Positions 61,801 to 64,000 of a stretch of DNA of 64,000 nucleotides are shown piece after piece; within the stretch, counting starts at the first letter, position 1; every line of letters starts with the position of its first letter. Location: contig CAJZBQ010000053.1 in assembly GCA_914767885.1 (NCBI GenBank), positions 310,001-374,000 of the forward strand, written 5' to 3'. Under the pieces are notes generated by a model. The model saw only the letters and a list, made by a program, of their open reading frames with translations. It was not told the origin of the DNA and did not search any database. The DNA is from Blepharisma stoltei (taxonomy: Eukaryota; Ciliophora; Heterotrichea; Heterotrichida; Blepharismidae). The position numbers and the translations under genes are program-made.

Positions 61801-64000
61801 AACATTTATCTTCTTGTGTACGAATCAAGAAAATTAATGTCTTTAGGTAATCAAATTAGATTATTTTTACTGAATCACACTTTTTTGACTTAGATTTAAA
61901 GTTTATTAGGTACCATTTCAGAGATGCTTTCTCTGGCTTTTTCTTTCCACGATACACGCGAAGATTCTTCATTTTTCCATCTTAAGTGACCTCTCTATAG
62001 AAATATATTAGAGTGGTATGGGGTTAATAAAATTATTAATTTGATTTTTTCCATATAGATGCTAATTAATATTGAGGGATATATGCAAATTGTTCGCTTT
62101 CCGTCAATCATAGGATTTACTTCACCCCCACCTTTTTGGATGTTGGTTGCAATAATTTCAGATCCAGCCTCACCGAAGCCTAGTGCAAGAAGCGCACCTA
62201 TTTTAGTGACAGTTTGCTCGAGAAACGCAGTTTCCATTGGCTCTTGTGCTTTTTTAAGTTTTTCTTTTGATGTTAAAATTTTGAGAACTTCTTTTTTTTC
62301 TTCTTTTTGAGCTGCTTGAAGTGGGTTTTTTGCAATATCTTGTATTTTTTTAATCATATTTTCAAGAGGGTTTAATACCATTTTTTGAGCATCGTTTGTA
62401 AGCATCATTGTAGCAGCTGATAAAAGAATACATATGAAAACTGTTCGAATAATATTTAGCCCGGCTTCAAGCCTCACAGTTTTTCTTATATCGAATATAC
62501 TTACTAGGCTGAATAAGTTTTATATATGCTCTTTTTTATAGAGTAAAAATTTTCGTGCTGTCTGCTAGTAAGAAGGCTTTGTTCTAAAAAATAGGAACAT
62601 ATATTTGAAATATTAGGCTAATATTAAATAGTTCTATTTTTAAAGCTGTAAAGCAGAATCTCTGCACATTTCTTGATTTTCTATCAATAATTCTGCAAAA
62701 TTCAATAAAGACTAAAAACTAGATACTAAAATCATCACATTCATTTATTCTGGTATACTGCATAACTTGCATAATAATAATCAGAGCTTTTATTTTCAAG
62801 ATATGCATATGTTTTTTCTGTGTCCCTCAAATCATCTTGATCTGTACTTGTTTCTCATGTATTTTTATTTTTTACATAAAGGTATATAAGTGGCGAGTAT
62901 AATTTTTTGTGTTTTTTAATAAAATTATTTCAAGCTACAATAAACGAATCATCACTATCAATAACTGAGTCTATGACCTCAAGTCCATAAGTGTATGAAG
63001 TATTGCTATCAATATATAGAGTAGGGTAAAATATGGGCAGTCCAACCATTACTGCAATAACAAGCACAATGACTCTTTTTGTAGTATTATCATTTAATGT
63101 TTTTCCAACATTGCTTTCTTGAGGTATATTGCGCTATAATGAATTTTATGCAAATATTTATAAGCATATTATTGTTTGATTATTTATAAATAAAACTAAC
63201 TTTTGCTATTTCGGGGCCAAATTAAGCTGTAAATTGTATTTCAATTTCTTCAGGCAAGCTTTCTGTATCAGAAAATACATGATTTGAAGAATCGCCTATA
63301 GAATTTTTTCTATCATTTCCCAAGCTCCCATGGTCTTCTAGATTAGAAGTAAATGATTGAGAAACTGAGGCTTCACTGCCTTCATCGATATCTTCAAAAA
63401 ATTTATTTTGCATCCTAGGCAAGTGTATCGCTTCTTCTCCCCTATACTTTATATTAGTTCTCCTTAAAAGTGGCTTATTTTTTCTCGCAGCTTCTTTTGC
63501 AGCTTTAGCAATTTTATATAGCTTGGTAATCCTAATCAGTCTAATAACTCTTATAACCCTTATAACTCTTGCAGCTCTAGCCGCTCCTCTTGATGCTTGT
63601 CCAGCGTTGGCTATTTTGGAAGCTTTACTGCTTCCTCCAGACCCGCTATCAACCATTGCATTTCAGACCCAGCCAATATCAATAATTAAAGAAAGCGTAG
63701 AAATCAAATCAAGCCAAAAGAAAAAACCTAAAAAATACTCTTCTTTGGCAAGTGAGGATAATATAATCTCCAAAGTGAAGAAAAACAGACAAACTGTTGT
63801 TAAGCTATAAAAAGCGTCATCTGCACTTTTTGAGGTGGCACAAACACGAATATCGTCTCCAAATAAAGCGTAGAGAGTTATAACTATCATAAAAGTCTGA
63901 GTGGCTCAGTGGTCTAATATTTTGCATATGGTAAATCTTCAATTTAGTTCGTGAAATTCAAGGGCAGGCTCTATTGTTTTTAGATTCGCATCGCTACTTA
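58891..64000 (-). CDS. Voltage-sensor/channel-class III nucleotide cyclase, 5' partial
   Basis: The gene enters from the right edge and ends at 58891 after removal of three IESs (59907-62083, 62504-62757, 63127-63238), all in phase. From N to C: a channel-type membrane region (TQTFMIVITLYALFGDDIRVC, WLDLISTLSLIIDIGWVW) with an arginine-rich S4 helix (RAARVIRVIRVIRLIRITKLYKIAK); an extracellular segment between membrane helices; the helix LEAGLNIIRTVFICILLS; a linker; and a class III cyclase domain with metal Asp in FGFCDIRNF, GDAFLLCW, and catalytic Asn/Arg in VNMASRLE. It closes with the tail WPGYRELHDK. This is the fused K+-channel/adenylyl cyclase architecture known from ciliates and apicomplexans, producing cAMP in response to membrane potential. 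Confidence 0.87.
60207..60389 (+). CDS. Possible relic ORF inside the composite IES
   Basis: 60 codons (RASSDRVMTAELMHGPRTAN, FEPWVVCEANYTRQK). The composition looks protein-like and codon use differs from the AT-rich surroundings. It could be a remnant of a transposon-borne gene of family D or of a captured host gene. No domain recognised. Confidence 0.3.
   Translation: MIMQPEIRRMIMRASSDRVMTAELMHGPRTANCVFEPWVVCEANYTRQKSQIFKNITLFF
60764..61678. mobile_element. Family C element inserted in the outer A
   Basis: TTA at 60761-60763 and 61676-61678. Left CTCCTCCCCCATCCTTGATCG with an inward copy at 60826; right hairpin CCCCATCCTCGATTGAACG. Holds the inner A. Confidence 0.88.
61066..61455. mobile_element. 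Inner family A element, full length
   Basis: 390 bp, TA at 61064 and 61454, reversed. Perfect hairpin left and double motif right. Nested in family C. Confidence 0.92.
62504..62757. mobile_element. IES 2 of the cyclase gene
   Basis: TA at 62502 and 62756; weak inverted ends (CTAGGCTGAATAAG / CCAGAATAAATG). Codon phases on both sides agree only with this 254-bp removal (YAV-SIFDIRK). Other TA choices give stops. Confidence 0.7.
63127..63238. mobile_element. Short IES 3 of the cyclase gene, 112 bp
   Basis: TA at 63125 and 63237; junction EIEI-PQESNVGK. No MITE motif. Confidence 0.8.

Larger units (their letters stand above)
59907..62083. mobile_element. 2.2-kb composite IES (family D) in the cyclase gene
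   Basis: TA at 59905 and 62082. Long inverted repeats of about 220 bp, 59970-60190 and 61800-62010 (GACTTAGATTTAAAGTTTAT, CTGGCTTTTTCTTTCCAC). Contains the nested A-C-A stack at 60561-61787. Removal gives RTICI-FGFCDIRN. Confidence 0.92.

Overview
The window looks like germline (micronuclear) DNA of a heterotrich ciliate, most likely Blepharisma. Three things in the sequence support this. (1) In-frame TGA falls again and again at conserved Trp positions (MORN protein, Myb R2R3, importin alpha, PROPPIN neighbours, sulfatase), while TAA and TAG end the genes. This is UGA=Trp, as in Blepharisma. (2) Spliceosomal introns are only 15 or 16 nt, GT..AG, usually starting GTAA; eight were found and each is needed to keep its frame. 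(3) Many genes are cut by AT-rich, inverted-repeat DNA. Its removal at a TA/TTA direct repeat restores the frame exactly: these are internal eliminated sequences (IESs), many of them MITE copies. The species is inferred; the code, introns and IESs are read from the sequence.

Layout. 1-1.16 kb: an inverted-repeat element with internal repeats. 1.16-4.1 kb: a SIAH-type zinc-finger gene, a coiled-coil gene, then decayed duplicates of neighbouring genes. 4.7-9.7 kb: two nearly identical phosphoserine aminotransferase genes carrying completely different IESs, with an unrecognised gene between them. 9.7-12.5 kb: RPAP3-like co-chaperone and a MORN protein. 12.5-15.3 kb: a membrane-anchored DUF229/sulfatase-like protein with one IES, a 20-bp mini-IES and three introns. 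15.7-19.6 kb: C2H2 finger, EF-hand protein, small membrane protein, mitochondrial 2-oxoacid dehydrogenase E2. 20-22.4 kb: a DEAD-box helicase split by three retroposon-like inserts. 23.2-29.2 kb: nucleoplasmin-like/RGG protein, coiled-coil protein, Cys-rich surface protein, F-box/zinc protein, small membrane protein. 29.3-36.4 kb: an F-x-P-repeat-type protein, an acylated MGCASS protein, two Myb proteins, a small membrane protein. 36.7-47.5 kb: coiled-coil protein, RING-H2 membrane E3, kelch protein, PROPPIN/ATG18, importin alpha, a basic protein, a 622-aa helical protein. 47.6-58.9 kb: a 1454-aa CEP350-like protein, a PHD/extended-PHD chromatin protein, a membrane protein and SFT2. 58.9-64 kb: a voltage-sensor/class III cyclase fusion gene that runs off the right edge.

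The genes are unrelated housekeeping and cell-structure genes on both strands with short spacers; no operon logic is apparent. What unifies the window is the interrupting DNA. Families A, B and C share one architecture (TA-CTCC...GGAG-TA ends, a second inward copy of the terminal motif at one end, a hairpin of the motif at the other) but have different motifs. Family F elements share short ends and have unrelated palindromic arms. A separate class of GC-richer, retroposon-like inserts is flanked by 10-20 bp target duplications. Removing one target copy plus the insert restores the frame even where no TA is available. The most elaborate case is a 2.2-kb IES in the cyclase gene that holds an A element interrupted by a C element, itself interrupted by another A element.
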